This document shows, piece after piece, positions 1 to 8,068 of a stretch of 38,725 nucleotides of DNA. This DNA is from Candidatus Aerophobetes bacterium Ae_b3a (GTDB taxonomy: Bacteria > Aerophobota > Aerophobia > Aerophobales > AE-B3A), in NCBI GenBank assembly GCA_005223095.1, contig NJBQ01000011.1, positions 1 through 38,725 on the forward strand. The letters run 5' to 3'. A program made the translations under genes and the position numbers. A model generated the notes under the pieces. It was not told the DNA's origin, made no database searches, and saw only the letters and a program-made list of their open reading frames with translations. Position 1 is the first letter of the stretch; every line of letters starts with the position of its first letter.

Positions 1-34
1 TACTTGCTACAGGCTTATCATTTACCCTGCTTGC

Positions 35-71
35 CTTGTAGCGTTTGAATTTCTTGGTGGGTGAGGAATGG
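35..71 (+). repeat. TAGCGTTTAGC-type intergenic repeat (partial copy 1)
   Basis: About 28 bases match the copy at 2212 with four differences (CTTGTAGCGTTT...TTTCTTG...TGGGT). The two copies flank the toxin-antitoxin/kinase segment in the same orientation. Further copies elsewhere in the window make a dispersed repeat likelier than a pair of attachment sites. Confidence 0.5.
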
Positions 72-99
72 TCGGGCGTACCAAAGGCATATATTTTGA

Positions 100-127
100 T
101 TGACGAGAATAAGATAAAGACTATAAT
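100..127 (+). promoter_or_regulatory. Promoter of the MNT-HepT operon
   Basis: A -35 box TTGACG (100-105) and a perfect -10 box TATAAT (122-127) are separated by 16 bases. The predicted transcript starts near 134, about a dozen bases before the first gene, so its leader is very short. The purine-rich AGGGA at 139-143 is only two bases from the ATG, which makes ribosome binding unusual. Seen in sequence; activity is inferred. Confidence 0.6.
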
Positions 128-145
128 GAAAAAGAGACAGGGACA

Positions 146-562
146 ATGAAGATTACAAAAAACGAGCAAAAACAAATAAATAAAATTGGTCAGCAATATC
201 ATTTAAAACTAGCACTTATCTATGGTTCTTTTGCTAAAGGGAAAAACCATAAAGCTAGCGATCTTGATATTGCTATTTTGGGGAAAAAATTGTTGGATTT
301 CAAGACCATCTTAGAACTTTCTTATGAGTTTACCCATATTTTCAAGGGTATTGAGGTGAATGTCAAGTCTCTTCACCAGGTTGACCCCTTTTTTCGCTAC
401 CAGGTAATGCAAAATAGTATTTTGATTTATGGTCAGCCTTTTGATTACCACAATTTCAAAACTTACGCTTTTCGAGCTTATGTAGACTCTAAGGAGTTAC
501 TCCACCTGGAAAATATCCTAACTCAAAAAACCCTCCAATATCTTAGGAAATCACATGCTTGA
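146..562 (+). CDS. mntA: MNT-type nucleotidyltransferase, antitoxin of a HEPN/MNT pair
   Basis: A 138-residue minimal nucleotidyltransferase of the pol-beta superfamily. The signature glycine-serine is at residues 27-28 (GSFAKG) and the paired acidic residues are in SDLDIAI (Asp39 and Asp41). In characterised HEPN/MNT systems the MNT protein adenylylates the HepT toxin and so silences it. The third catalytic carboxylate expected in the later strand appears to be Asn (VNV near residues 72-74), so activity may be altered; this reading needs an alignment. The gene overlaps the HepT gene by 8 bases, the usual arrangement for this module, and has its own promoter. The family call is firm and the toxin-antitoxin role comes from family knowledge. 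Confidence 0.85.
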   Translation: MKITKNEQKQINKIGQQYHLKLALIYGSFAKGKNHKASDLDIAILGKKLLDFKTILELSYEFTHIFKGIEVNVKSLHQVDPFFRYQVMQNSILIYGQPFDYHNFKTYAFRAYVDSKELLHLENILTQKTLQYLRKSHA

Positions 563-1007
563 TTCAGAACTCATCCAGCGAAAAGTTAATTTAATCAGGG
601 AAGACCTGATTAAATTAGAAGATTTTAAGAAACTTAGCCTTGATGAGCTAGCAAAAGACTGGTTAAAGTGGAATGCCCTGGAACATATCTTTATGAAAAT
701 TATTGGCCGGGGCATCGATATAAATGAACATCTAATAGCTGAGCTGGGAGGACCAAGGACAAAAGCTCCTAGAGACTACAGGGAAACCTTCTTAGGATTG
801 GTTGAGTTAAAAGTTTTGCCTCAAGGATTTGCTCAAGAAATAGCTAAAAGCGCTGGTTTTCGCAATGCTATCGTCCACGAGTATAATGAAATAGATAAGA
901 ATATAGTCTATCGAACAGTGGGGGAGGCAATAAAACAATATACTGAATACTGCCAATATATTCTGAATTTCTTTAACTCGTTTTCTCGAGACACTCAAGA
1001 AAGCTAG
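555..1007 (+). CDS. hepT: HepT-like HEPN (DUF86) ribonuclease toxin
   Basis: A 150-residue all-helical HEPN protein of the DUF86 family. The conserved RX4HXY motif is intact as Arg103, His108 and Tyr110 (RNAIVHEY). In HepT toxins this motif is the RNase active site, and its tyrosine is the residue modified by the partner MNT enzyme. The start codon lies inside the end of the upstream MNT gene, so the two are translationally coupled. The pair makes a self-contained toxin-antitoxin or abortive-infection module at the edge of an otherwise metabolic region. Function is inferred from family; nothing seen here shows truncation. Confidence 0.85.
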   Translation: MLDSELIQRKVNLIREDLIKLEDFKKLSLDELAKDWLKWNALEHIFMKIIGRGIDINEHLIAELGGPRTKAPRDYRETFLGLVELKVLPQGFAQEIAKSAGFRNAIVHEYNEIDKNIVYRTVGEAIKQYTEYCQYILNFFNSFSRDTQES

Positions 1008-1152
1008 GGCTTAAGTAAAAGAAGGTAAAAAGAAGTCAATCCTTTCCTGTTGATCGCCATCTAAAAATTCACCCATCTCTGCCATTGAATTTTGGCCTAC
1101 CCATCTCCGACATATATTTGAAGTAGTTTTGTATCAATAAATAGAGGAGGGT

Positions 1153-1260
1153 ATGCTGCAGGCAGTAATGGTCAAGCCAGGAAAGATTGAATTTAGAGAG
1201 GTGGAAAAGCCTAAACTAGAAGCTACTACAATGAATACAGATGTATTAATACTTGGTTAA
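1153..1260 (+). pseudogene. N-terminal stub of a zinc-type (MDR) sugar/alcohol dehydrogenase
   Basis: A 35-codon reading frame with a good ribosome binding site (GAGGAGGG just upstream) begins MLQAVMVKPGKIEFREVEKP. This is the typical first strand of medium-chain dehydrogenases such as sorbitol or galactitol dehydrogenase. After about 25 residues the match ends and the frame stops at MNTDVLILG, shortly before the PfkB kinase. The remaining 300 or so residues, including the zinc ligands and the Rossmann domain, are absent. I read it as the leftover of a deleted sugar dehydrogenase that once preceded the kinase. Moderate confidence, since only the N-terminal strand is available for recognition. 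Confidence 0.55.
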
Positions 1261-1298
1261 GTTCTCTCGGTCTAAATCTGAATATCGGAGTATCAGAG

Positions 1299-2204
1299 AT
1301 GCAAGAAAAGAGTATGAATACAAAAAGGGAATATATAATAGTTGGCTTAGGGGAGCTACTATGGGATATATTTCTACAGGGGAAATGTCTTGGGGGAGCT
1401 CCGGCAAATTTTGCCTATCATATCTCAGCATTAGGACATAAAGGGATTATAGCCAGTCGAATTGGAAAAGACACATTAGGAAAGGAGATTATCAATGTCA
1501 TAGCTACTCTAGGCCTTACAAGGGAATATATACAAATTGATCCAAATCATCCTACAGGCACAGTAGATGTAAGAGTAGACAGTAATGGACATCCTAAATA
1601 CACTATTACGGAAAATGTTGCCTGGGACTTTTTTGAGTTTGATGAGAAATGGAAGATACTGGCAAAAAAGGCTGATGCAGTATGTTTTGGTTCTCTTGCT
1701 CAACGCTCATCAGAATCACGCACAACAATCATTGAATTCTTAAAACATACTGGAAAAGAGATTGTGCGGATATTTGACATCAATCTCAGGCAGAATTTTT
1801 ACTCTCCTGAAATAATTATCCAATCCTTGAAAATATCATCAATACTGAAACTAAATGATGAAGAATTACCTATACTCATAGATTTGCTTGGCTATCAGAA
1901 GAAGGAATCCGAAGAGGAATTATGTAGGTTATTAATTGAAAAATATGGGTTAGACCTTGTATGTCTTACCAAAGGTAGAAATGGAAGCCTGCTTGTCAAT
2001 GAGAGAGAAACGGTCAAACATCCTGGGAGGAAGGTTACAGTTATTGATACAGTAGGTGCTGGAGATGCATTTACGGCTGCTCTGGCCATTCAATATCTAA
2101 AAGGTAGCTCACTTGAAAGAATAAGTGAAGCTGCAAACAAACTAGGCTCCTGGGTTGCCTCTCAAGCCGGTGCGACGCCACCCGCTAATAAATATGTTCA
2201 ATAG
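1299..2204 (+). CDS. PfkB-family carbohydrate kinase, fructokinase-like
   Basis: A 301-residue ribokinase/PfkB-fold sugar kinase, likely phosphorylating fructose or a related hexose with ATP. The N-terminal PfkB motif is LGGAPANFAYH (residues 31-41). The C-terminal signature DTVGAGDAF (250-258) carries the anion-hole glycines and catalytic Asp256. The opening GELLWDIF and LGGAPANFAYH are typical of fructokinases rather than ribokinases, but substrate cannot be fixed. The start at 1299 is supported by GGAG at 1287-1290; an internal ATG at 1314 is an alternative. The dehydrogenase stub upstream suggests it belonged to a sugar-alcohol or sugar catabolic operon. Confidence 0.85.
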   Translation: MQEKSMNTKREYIIVGLGELLWDIFLQGKCLGGAPANFAYHISALGHKGIIASRIGKDTLGKEIINVIATLGLTREYIQIDPNHPTGTVDVRVDSNGHPKYTITENVAWDFFEFDEKWKILAKKADAVCFGSLAQRSSESRTTIIEFLKHTGKEIVRIFDINLRQNFYSPEIIIQSLKISSILKLNDEELPILIDLLGYQKKESEEELCRLLIEKYGLDLVCLTKGRNGSLLVNERETVKHPGRKVTVIDTVGAGDAFTAALAIQYLKGSSLERISEAANKLGSWVASQAGATPPANKYVQ

Positions 2205-2211
2205 AGAAACT

Positions 2212-2285
2212 CTTGTAGCGTTTAGCTTTCTTGCTGGGTAGGAAATAGATGAAGACGATTCTAGCCTTTGGCGTATAGTAAAAAC
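2212..2285 (+). repeat. TAGCGTTTAGC-type intergenic repeat (copy 2)
   Basis: The stretch contains CTTGTAGCGTTTAGC and, 50 bases later, GCGTATAGTAAAAAC. Related copies occur at 35-71 (first half only), at 15738-15776 on the opposite strand (both halves fused) and at 33701-33724 (short form). The repeated words suggest a dispersed non-coding element. Confidence 0.6.
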
Positions 2286-2326
2286 AAGAAGGAGAAAAAG
2301 ATAGTGTTCTACGTTTCCTTTTCCCT

Positions 2327-2392
2327 CATTGCGAGACTTCCGAAGGCAGGCGTGGCAATCTCCTGGGATTGCTTCACTCCGTTCGCCATGAC
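2327..2392. repeat. CATTGCGAG/GATTGCTTC intergenic palindromic element (copy 1)
   Basis: Outer arms CATTGCGAG (2327-2335) and CGCCATGAC (2384-2392) enclose an inner inverted repeat, GCAATC (2355-2360) with GATTGC (2367-2372). The element lies between two convergent genes. Related copies are at 13293, 15575 and 30064. Such elements are common in intergenic DNA of several anaerobic lineages; no coding capacity is seen. Confidence 0.75.
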
Positions 2393-2411
2393 AAGCGCGG
2401 AGGAATCTCGC

Positions 2412-3683
2412 TCACAATAATGAACTGCTTGCCAGATTCCCTTCCTTATCAAATCTCATTTCTTCTAACTTGCCGATGATTTCGATATCATCTCTGCCCG
2501 TGAGTTCCTCTGTGAGTGCCTCTGAGATATAGACTTCATCCAGCTTTAAGGTATTTTTAATTCTGACTACGCCTGCTTTTTCTGGCTCGATTCCCCAGCA
2601 GGTGTCGAGCGCTATTTCCATTGCCTCACGGTCATTATCTAAGGTAAGGGGGATTTTTCCTCTTATAATAAATCTGGCCGTCAATATGTTAACTAAAGAA
2701 TCCTCATAATTCATTTTCTTGAATAACTTTCTAGTGATGAAATCAGCCAGGCCCAGCCCAGCAGCGTTGCCGTGGGTTTCCTGGCTAAGGTCCAGGATGA
2801 CGATTCTTTTTATCTGGGGAGAGGACGGTTCTTTTTCTCCCAGTATCATCATCCGACCAATAATATTGGTATCCATGCCGGAACCACTTATGTTTTTTCC
2901 CATTTCTTCTACGATGAGAACATCTATTTCATCACTGGGCAGGTGGGGCATTAGTTCTTTAGCCTTTAATAAGAGCTTTTTTTCTTTTTCCTCAAGCTCA
3001 TCCCGTCCAATGGCTTTTATGAGGGCTGTTTCGTGGTAGGCGTTTTCCACCATAGCAACTCCAAAGAGGATAGGCATTTTTTCAGTAATCAAACGAGCGG
3101 CTGCCGGAACCAAGTGATGAAGACCAGCAGCTCCATGCCTATGGATACTGAGAGCTCCTTTATGTTTACCCAAACCAATGACCATAATTTTTGCTATGCC
3201 ACTTTCAATTTCGTCATGAAAATCAGTGTGGGGTTTAACTCGGTTAATGGGAATGATGGCATCTGCCTGAGAGGCGTTCTTATCAAAATAGACGGGAACA
3301 CTATTATCCAAAATACCAATCTTGATTACCTCCATGGAGGAGACAATGGGAGCACCCACAGAGTGTTCGTTTATTCCATAGGATTCCAGGACTTTTTTTT
3401 GTCCTTCTGCTGTAGCTCCCCCGTGACTTCCCATAGCCGGGATGATGAAAGGTTTTGCCCCGCATCTTTTCACCTCCTGCACTACCGCAGCCGCTACCTC
3501 CTTGATATTGGAAATCCCCCGACTTCCGACAGCTATAGCCACACGGGCTCCTGAAGGTAGCTTGTCAAGAAACTGGGCTACTTCTTTTTTTACTTCAGAT
3601 GCGATATCAGCACAAACAGGGCGGGGAAATTTTTGGCGAATCTTTACCATTCTGGGCATCTTAATTTCTTCTCTTACAGACAT
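2412..3683 (-). CDS. LarA-like (DUF2088) nickel-pincer-dependent isomerase homologue
   Basis: A 423-residue protein of the LarA/DUF2088 superfamily, whose founding member racemises lactate with a nickel-pincer nucleotide cofactor. Conserved patches include VGSRG (52-56), GSHGGATAEGQ (85-95), KPHTDF (150-155), GLGKHKGA (170-177) and HRHG (181-184). The His/Lys-rich patches fall where the cofactor-binding residues of LarA lie, though exact equivalence needs a structure-based alignment. The ATG at 3683 is preferred because AAGGAA lies six bases upstream; the longer frame begins with TTG at 3689. The gene follows an oxidoreductase gene by 14 bases and must share its promoter. The substrate is probably a 2-hydroxy acid or polyol-type compound rather than lactate, by inference from its partner. 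No larBCE cofactor genes are in the window. Confidence 0.75.
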   Translation of the reverse strand: MSVREEIKMPRMVKIRQKFPRPVCADIASEVKKEVAQFLDKLPSGARVAIAVGSRGISNIKEVAAAVVQEVKRCGAKPFIIPAMGSHGGATAEGQKKVLESYGINEHSVGAPIVSSMEVIKIGILDNSVPVYFDKNASQADAIIPINRVKPHTDFHDEIESGIAKIMVIGLGKHKGALSIHRHGAAGLHHLVPAAARLITEKMPILFGVAMVENAYHETALIKAIGRDELEEKEKKLLLKAKELMPHLPSDEIDVLIVEEMGKNISGSGMDTNIIGRMMILGEKEPSSPQIKRIVILDLSQETHGNAAGLGLADFITRKLFKKMNYEDSLVNILTARFIIRGKIPLTLDNDREAMEIALDTCWGIEPEKAGVVRIKNTLKLDEVYISEALTEELTGRDDIEIIGKLEEMRFDKEGNLASSSLL

Positions 3684-3697
3684 TTCCAATTCCTTTT

Positions 3698-4675
3698 TTA
3701 TTGGTTATCGGTTAGTTTAATTACTTTTCCTTTTTCCAGGGAGGTAGTAGCGGCCAGGGTTAGTTTTAAGGTTTTTAAGGCGTCTGAGTAAGGTGATTTT
3801 ATGATTTCAGGATTATTTTCTTTTATGGCTTTGATGAAAAGGTCGTTCTCTGACTGATAAGGGTCAATGGTCATCTTCACCTCTTCTTTTTTCCCATTGG
3901 TAATCTTCAAAAGATGGGAAGAAAGAAGAAGGTCGATTTTAAAGCCTTTTCCGATTAAGTTAATTCCCCAATCACGCCCATGGGAGAGAATACAGGCAGA
4001 GGAAATACTTCCTATGGCTCCATTTTCAAAGTGAAGATTCACGCAGGAGGTATCATCCAGGTCATAATTTTCTACTTCTTCCATCAGACCCTGGGACCTT
4101 TGCCCATAGACTTCATTTACTTCTCCCACTAGATATCTTGCCAGGTCAAATATGTGAGTAGTTTGTTCGACTATCTGACCTCCTGATTCATTCTTGTTTC
4201 TCCACCAATAAACAGGACGCAGTGGGCAGAAGTAATAGCCTAAAATAAGGGCAGTTTTTCTTTTCTCAAGTTCTTTCTTGACTTTGTTTACTATGTCTGA
4301 ATATCTGTATACGTATCCTACGCTGGAGATAATACTATTTTTCTCAATGGCTTCATTGATTTGGTATGCCTTTTTCAGGTTTAGAGCAAGTGGTTTTTCT
4401 ATAAATAGGTTTATTTTCTTTTCCGCTGCCATAATTTCTTGCTCACCATGGGCAAAGGGAGGTAGGCAAATATATACAGCTTCCAATTTTTCCTTTTCTA
4501 ACATCTCCCGGTAGTCAGTATAGCAGTTAGTTGCGAAGGTTCTGGCTACTCTTTCAGCTTCCTTTTTATGTACATCACAGACGGAGACAAGCCTGGTATC
4601 TTCTATTTTTGCTAGTTTCTCCATATGGCGGACAGCGATTCTTCCCGTTCCGATGAATCCAACTCTGACCTTCAT
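3698..4675 (-). CDS. Gfo/Idh/MocA-family NAD(P)-dependent oxidoreductase
   Basis: A 325-residue two-domain oxidoreductase. The Rossmann fingerprint GFIGTGRIAVRH (residues 6-17) binds the dinucleotide, and IEKPLAL carries the conserved EKP lysine near residue 95. The C-terminal alpha/beta domain includes a His-containing QTTHIFDLARYL segment of the kind that forms the catalytic site in inositol- and sugar-dehydrogenase relatives. It likely oxidises or reduces a cyclic polyol or sugar derivative. It is the first gene of an operon: a strong promoter lies 70-100 bases upstream, AGGGAG precedes the ATG, and the LarA-like gene follows immediately. Pairing a dehydrogenase with a LarA-type epimerase suggests stereochemical interconversion of a sugar acid or polyol. 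Confidence 0.85.
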   Translation of the reverse strand: MKVRVGFIGTGRIAVRHMEKLAKIEDTRLVSVCDVHKKEAERVARTFATNCYTDYREMLEKEKLEAVYICLPPFAHGEQEIMAAEKKINLFIEKPLALNLKKAYQINEAIEKNSIISSVGYVYRYSDIVNKVKKELEKRKTALILGYYFCPLRPVYWWRNKNESGGQIVEQTTHIFDLARYLVGEVNEVYGQRSQGLMEEVENYDLDDTSCVNLHFENGAIGSISSACILSHGRDWGINLIGKGFKIDLLLSSHLLKITNGKKEEVKMTIDPYQSENDLFIKAIKENNPEIIKSPYSDALKTLKLTLAATTSLEKGKVIKLTDNQ

Positions 4676-4746
4676 ATAAGCTCCCTTATTATTTAACGAT
4701 ATAGGGATAGCAAAATACTTCTAAGGTTTTTATTGATTCATAAATA

Positions 4747-4775
4747 AGTATAGCATAATTGTTTTTATTTATCAA
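4747..4775 (-). promoter_or_regulatory. Promoter of the oxidoreductase/LarA-like operon
   Basis: On the minus strand a -35 box TTGATA (4775-4770) and a -10 box TATACT (4752-4747) are spaced by 17 bases. It points into the oxidoreductase gene and is divergent from the aroE promoter some 40 bases away. Confidence 0.65.
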
Positions 4776-4806
4776 ATTTGAGTTTAAATGAGGGTATTAG
4801 ATAAGG

Positions 4807-4865
4807 CTGATAAATTGACAGCGAGGGCGGATATGATAGAATATTGATGATTTCTATAAAGAAAG
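4807..4865 (+). promoter_or_regulatory. aroE promoter region, duplicated upstream of aroK
   Basis: The -35 box TTGACA (4815-4820) and -10 box TAGAAT (4837-4842) are spaced by 16 bases. The whole 59-base block recurs at 13220-13278 with 51 identical positions, nearly all differences being transitions. Conservation of both boxes in the copy supports function. Transcription would start near 4849, inside the longest possible aroE frame, which rules out the 4844 start. Confidence 0.7.
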
Positions 4866-4939
4866 TAGTTTGGTATAGGAATTTCCTTTTTAGACATAGA
4901 GCTGCGAAAATATGCGTCCTAATTGAGTTGAATGGAGCA

Positions 4940-5821
4940 ATGAAATCATCTGAGCAATTGAGTAAAATTGATGGCAAGACAAAGATAGCAGGGGTATTTG
5001 GCTATCCTGTGGAGCATTCTCTTTCTCCTCTATTTCATAATGCCGCCTTTGCCAGGCTGGGGCTTAATTTTGTCTATCTTCCCTTTTCTGTAAAGCCAGA
5101 GGAGTTGAAGATAGCCGTTGAGTCCATAAGGTCTTTAAATATAGTAGGGATGAATGTGACTATTCCTCATAAAGAGAAGGTTTTGCCCTATCTTGATGAG
5201 ATATCTCCTGAGGCAAAAGTAATAGGAGCGGTGAACACCATTCGTAATAAGGAAGGCAAATTAATTGGCTACAATACAGACGGGGATGGTTTTATTGAGT
5301 CATTAAAGAAGCAGGGAGGATTTGACCCCAAAGGTAAGAATGTATTTTTACTGGGTTCAGGCGGAGCTGCTTATGCTATCTCTTTTGCTCTTATTAAAAA
5401 TGGCATAAAGAAACTAATTCTTGCCAATCGTACATATTCTAGAGGAAGGGCTCTTTTAGAGCATTTAAAGAAAATTTTTCAGGATAAGTGCCAGCTCTCT
5501 CTGGTTGAGTTTATTGAGAAAAATTCCTCTTTTATAATGAGTGAGATTGACCTATTGATTAATGCTACTTCCATAGGTATGCATTCAGGTGACCCTGGCT
5601 TGATTGCTCCCGAAATTTTGCCGCCGAATATATTCATTTATGATGTTGTGTATAACCGAAAAACACCTTTTTTGAAGTTAGCAGAGGAAAGAAAACTGGC
5701 TTTTTTGGGAGGACTGGATATGCTCGTCTATCAGGGTGCCCTTTCCTTTGAAATCTGGACTGACCAAAAAGCCCCTGTAGAGGTGATGAAAAAGGCATTG
5801 AGGAGAGAATTATCGAAATAG
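4940..5821 (+). CDS. aroE: Shikimate dehydrogenase (NADP)
   Basis: Reduces 3-dehydroshikimate to shikimate. The 293-residue protein has the shikimate-binding serines in HSLSPLFHN, the catalytic lysine in VTIPHK, the substrate-binding Asp in NTDGDGF, the glycine-rich loop GSGGAA and the NADP-selective NRT motif. The frame is open from 4844, but the promoter -10 box ends at 4842, so that start would not be transcribed. The ATG at 4940 gives a normal family length and follows GGAG, although the spacing is only two bases. The same ATG context is preserved in the decayed copy upstream of aroK. aroC follows after 53 bases, forming an aroEC unit. Confidence 0.93.
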   Translation: MKSSEQLSKIDGKTKIAGVFGYPVEHSLSPLFHNAAFARLGLNFVYLPFSVKPEELKIAVESIRSLNIVGMNVTIPHKEKVLPYLDEISPEAKVIGAVNTIRNKEGKLIGYNTDGDGFIESLKKQGGFDPKGKNVFLLGSGGAAYAISFALIKNGIKKLILANRTYSRGRALLEHLKKIFQDKCQLSLVEFIEKNSSFIMSEIDLLINATSIGMHSGDPGLIAPEILPPNIFIYDVVYNRKTPFLKLAEERKLAFLGGLDMLVYQGALSFEIWTDQKAPVEVMKKALRRELSK

Positions 5822-5874
5822 AAAGGTGTTTATTAGGATGCTGAGAATATCCTGAGACCCAATGGAGGAAAAGT

Positions 5875-7044
5875 ATGCTGCGTTATTTAACCGCCGGGGA
5901 ATCCCATGGTAAAGGTTTGGTAGCTATTTTAGAAGGCGTGCCTGCTGGCTTGAAACTCTCCAGCGAGGATATTGACCGGGAATTGAGGCGCAGGCAAGCA
6001 GGCTATGGCCGGGGAAAGAGAATGAAAATCGAGAAAGATAAAGTAGAAATTATCTCTGGGGTTCGTATGGGAAGAACACTAGGCAGCCCCATTGCTTTAT
6101 TGATAAAGAACCTGGACTGGGAAAATTGGCGCCAGGTTATGATGGTAGAAGATAGAAAAGTAATTTCTCAGAATATTCCTCCCCTCACCCATCCTAGACC
6201 CGGTCATGCCGACCTGGCAGGAGCTATCAAATATAATTTTGATGATTTGAGAAATGTTCTGGAACGAGCCAGTGCTCGGGAAACAGCAGTTCGCGTGGCT
6301 ATAGGAGCTATTTGCAGGAGATTTCTTTCCGAATTTGAGATTCGAATTTACAGTCGGGTGATTCAGATTGGCAGGATAAAAGATGTGAACCAATGGCAGC
6401 CAATAAAAGCAAGTTATCAAATAATTGAAGATTCTCCCTTGCGTTGTCTGAATAAGAGAGCCGAGGCAAAGATGATAGCTCTAATTGATTCAGCTAAAGA
6501 AAAAGGGGATACTTTGGGAGGAGTATTTGAGGTGGTAATTCTTAACTTACCGGTGGGATTAGGAAGCTATGTTCAGTGGGACCTCAAGCTCGATGCCCGG
6601 CTAGCCTATGCTCTAATGAGCATCCAGGCAATTATAGGAGTGGAAGTTGGCTCAGGTTTTATGGCGGCAGAGAAATTTGGCTCCCAGGTTCAGGATGAAA
6701 TATTCTACGAGAAAAGTGAGCATAGGTTCTTTCGCCGCAGTAATAATGCCGGTGGCATAGAAGGAGGAATGAGTAATGGTGAACCCATTATCCTCCGAGC
6801 AGCCATGAAGCCTATATCCACATTAGCTCAGCCTTTGTCTTCAATAGACATCGTTAGCAAAAAGCCCGTAAAAGCAATGAAAGAGCGAGCTGATGTTTGT
6901 GCTCTTCCGGCTGCTTCTGTTATCGGGGAGGCAGTAGCTGCCTTTGAGATAGCCAGAGCTATGCGAGAGAAGTTTGGCGGAGATAGCCTTACCGAGACAA
7001 AAAGAAACTATTCTGGCTATCTCGATTATCTAAGAAAAAGGTAA
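5875..7044 (+). CDS. aroC: Chorismate synthase
   Basis: Converts 5-enolpyruvylshikimate-3-phosphate to chorismate using reduced FMN as catalyst. The 389-residue length is normal. Signatures include GESHGKGL near the N-terminus, [16 protein letters not shown] mid-protein and [13 protein letters not shown], which together line the FMN and substrate sites. GGAGGAAAAGT-like purine-rich sequence precedes the ATG. Its C-terminus [10 protein letters not shown] matters for the history of the locus, because a near-identical coding tail sits immediately before aroK at 13444-13470. The next genes are on the opposite strand, so the aromatic operon is interrupted here. Confidence 0.95.
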   Translation: MLRYLTAGESHGKGLVAILEGVPAGLKLSSEDIDRELRRRQAGYGRGKRMKIEKDKVEIISGVRMGRTLGSPIALLIKNLDWENWRQVMMVEDRKVISQNIPPLTHPRPGHADLAGAIKYNFDDLRNVLERASARETAVRVAIGAICRRFLSEFEIRIYSRVIQIGRIKDVNQWQPIKASYQIIEDSPLRCLNKRAEAKMIALIDSAKEKGDTLGGVFEVVILNLPVGLGSYVQWDLKLDARLAYALMSIQAIIGVEVGSGFMAAEKFGSQVQDEIFYEKSEHRFFRRSNNAGGIEGGMSNGEPIILRAAMKPISTLAQPLSSIDIVSKKPVKAMKERADVCALPAASVIGEAVAAFEIARAMREKFGGDSLTETKRNYSGYLDYLRKR

Positions 7045-7069
7045 AAATATGTGTTAAATCCTGCCTTGC

Positions 7070-8050
7070 TCATTCTCTCTTCTCTTTATTCTTATCTTTC
7101 TGCATGAAAACTGTCGGTTTTTCTAGTTCAATAGCTTTTCTTACAAATCCGTCTGCTTTTTTTGAAAGGTCAATAGCTTGATTATAACCGAGGTTGGTTT
7201 TTATCATTACTATGGCTACTTTGACACTTCCATCTGCTTTTTTCAAAGCTTTCTCTGCAGCATCATAATCTAATCCTGTAGCTATCATAATCACTCTTTT
7301 GGATCTCTCCACTAATTTTTGGCTGGTGGCTTGAAGATCAATCATCATATTTTTGTAGACCTTACCCAGTCTGATCATTGCAGCGGTAGTAAGCATATTA
7401 AGGACCATCTTTTCTGCGGTGCCGGCTTTCATTCTGGTAGAGCCCATAATTACCTCGGGTCCTACCATAGGACAGATAGATACATCAACATCTATATCCA
7501 TCTGGGAACGTGGATTACAGATTACAAAGATGGTTCCCGCTCCTATACTTCGTGCCTTTTTTAAAGCGCCGATCACATAGGGGGTTCTTTTGCTGGCGGC
7601 AATACCTACAACCACATCCTTACTCGTTATTCCTCGTTTAATTATCTCGTTAGCTCCTTCTTCTGAATGATCCTCCGCTCCTTCAATAGCTTGCACCAGA
7701 GCCTTCTCCCCGCCAGCAATTATTCCCTGAACCATCTCTGGATTAGTACCAAAAGTAGGTGGGCATTCGGTTGCGTCGAGTACCCCTAGTCGGCCGCTTG
7801 TTCCGGCTCCTGTATAGAAAAGTCTTCCTCCCTTTTTAAAACACTCTACGATTATTTCTACCGCATTAGCAATATAGGAAATCTCCTTCTCTACCGCATA
7901 GGCTACCTTTTTATCGTCTTCATTGATGAGTTTAATTATCTCTTTGGTAGATTTGGTATCGATATCCATTGTATTAATGTTTCTCTGCTCAGTCATCAGG
8001 CTGGCTAACTCCCGGAAAATTCTTTTTTTATCTTGCTTAGATTTAATCAT
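7070..8050 (-). CDS. murQ: N-acetylmuramic acid 6-phosphate etherase
   Basis: Cleaves the lactyl ether of MurNAc-6-phosphate to give GlcNAc-6-phosphate and lactate in peptidoglycan recycling. The 326-residue protein has the SIS-domain phosphosugar loop TGAGTSGRLGVLDATE, whose final Glu matches the catalytic acid, and AIEGAEDHSEEG with the second conserved acid. A C-terminal helical segment of the usual type follows. AAGGGAT precedes the ATG. It is the last gene of the minus-strand recycling operon, downstream of anmK, and ends 25 bases from the end of aroC in convergent orientation. A small palindromic element separates it from anmK, so its expression may be partly uncoupled. Confidence 0.95.
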   Translation of the reverse strand: MIKSKQDKKRIFRELASLMTEQRNINTMDIDTKSTKEIIKLINEDDKKVAYAVEKEISYIANAVEIIVECFKKGGRLFYTGAGTSGRLGVLDATECPPTFGTNPEMVQGIIAGGEKALVQAIEGAEDHSEEGANEIIKRGITSKDVVVGIAASKRTPYVIGALKKARSIGAGTIFVICNPRSQMDIDVDVSICPMVGPEVIMGSTRMKAGTAEKMVLNMLTTAAMIRLGKVYKNMMIDLQATSQKLVERSKRVIMIATGLDYDAAEKALKKADGSVKVAIVMIKTNLGYNQAIDLSKKADGFVRKAIELEKPTVFMQKDKNKEKRE

Positions 8051-8068
8051 CTTAATCCCTTTATCTTT

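Noticed and set aside
42-149. Open stretch ending in ATGA overlap with the MNT gene
   Set aside because: It has no start codon or ribosome site, begins right after an in-frame stop, and contains the predicted promoter. Probably chance or an unidentifiable gene tail.
35-2247. Direct repeats flanking the toxin-antitoxin/kinase segment as attachment sites of an island
   Set aside because: The same words recur at 15738 and 33701 beside unrelated genes, so they are a dispersed repeat, and no integrase is present.
4844-4939. N-terminal extension of aroE from 4844
   Set aside because: The promoter -10 box ends at 4842, so the start would lie before the transcript, and the extra residues have no counterpart in the family.
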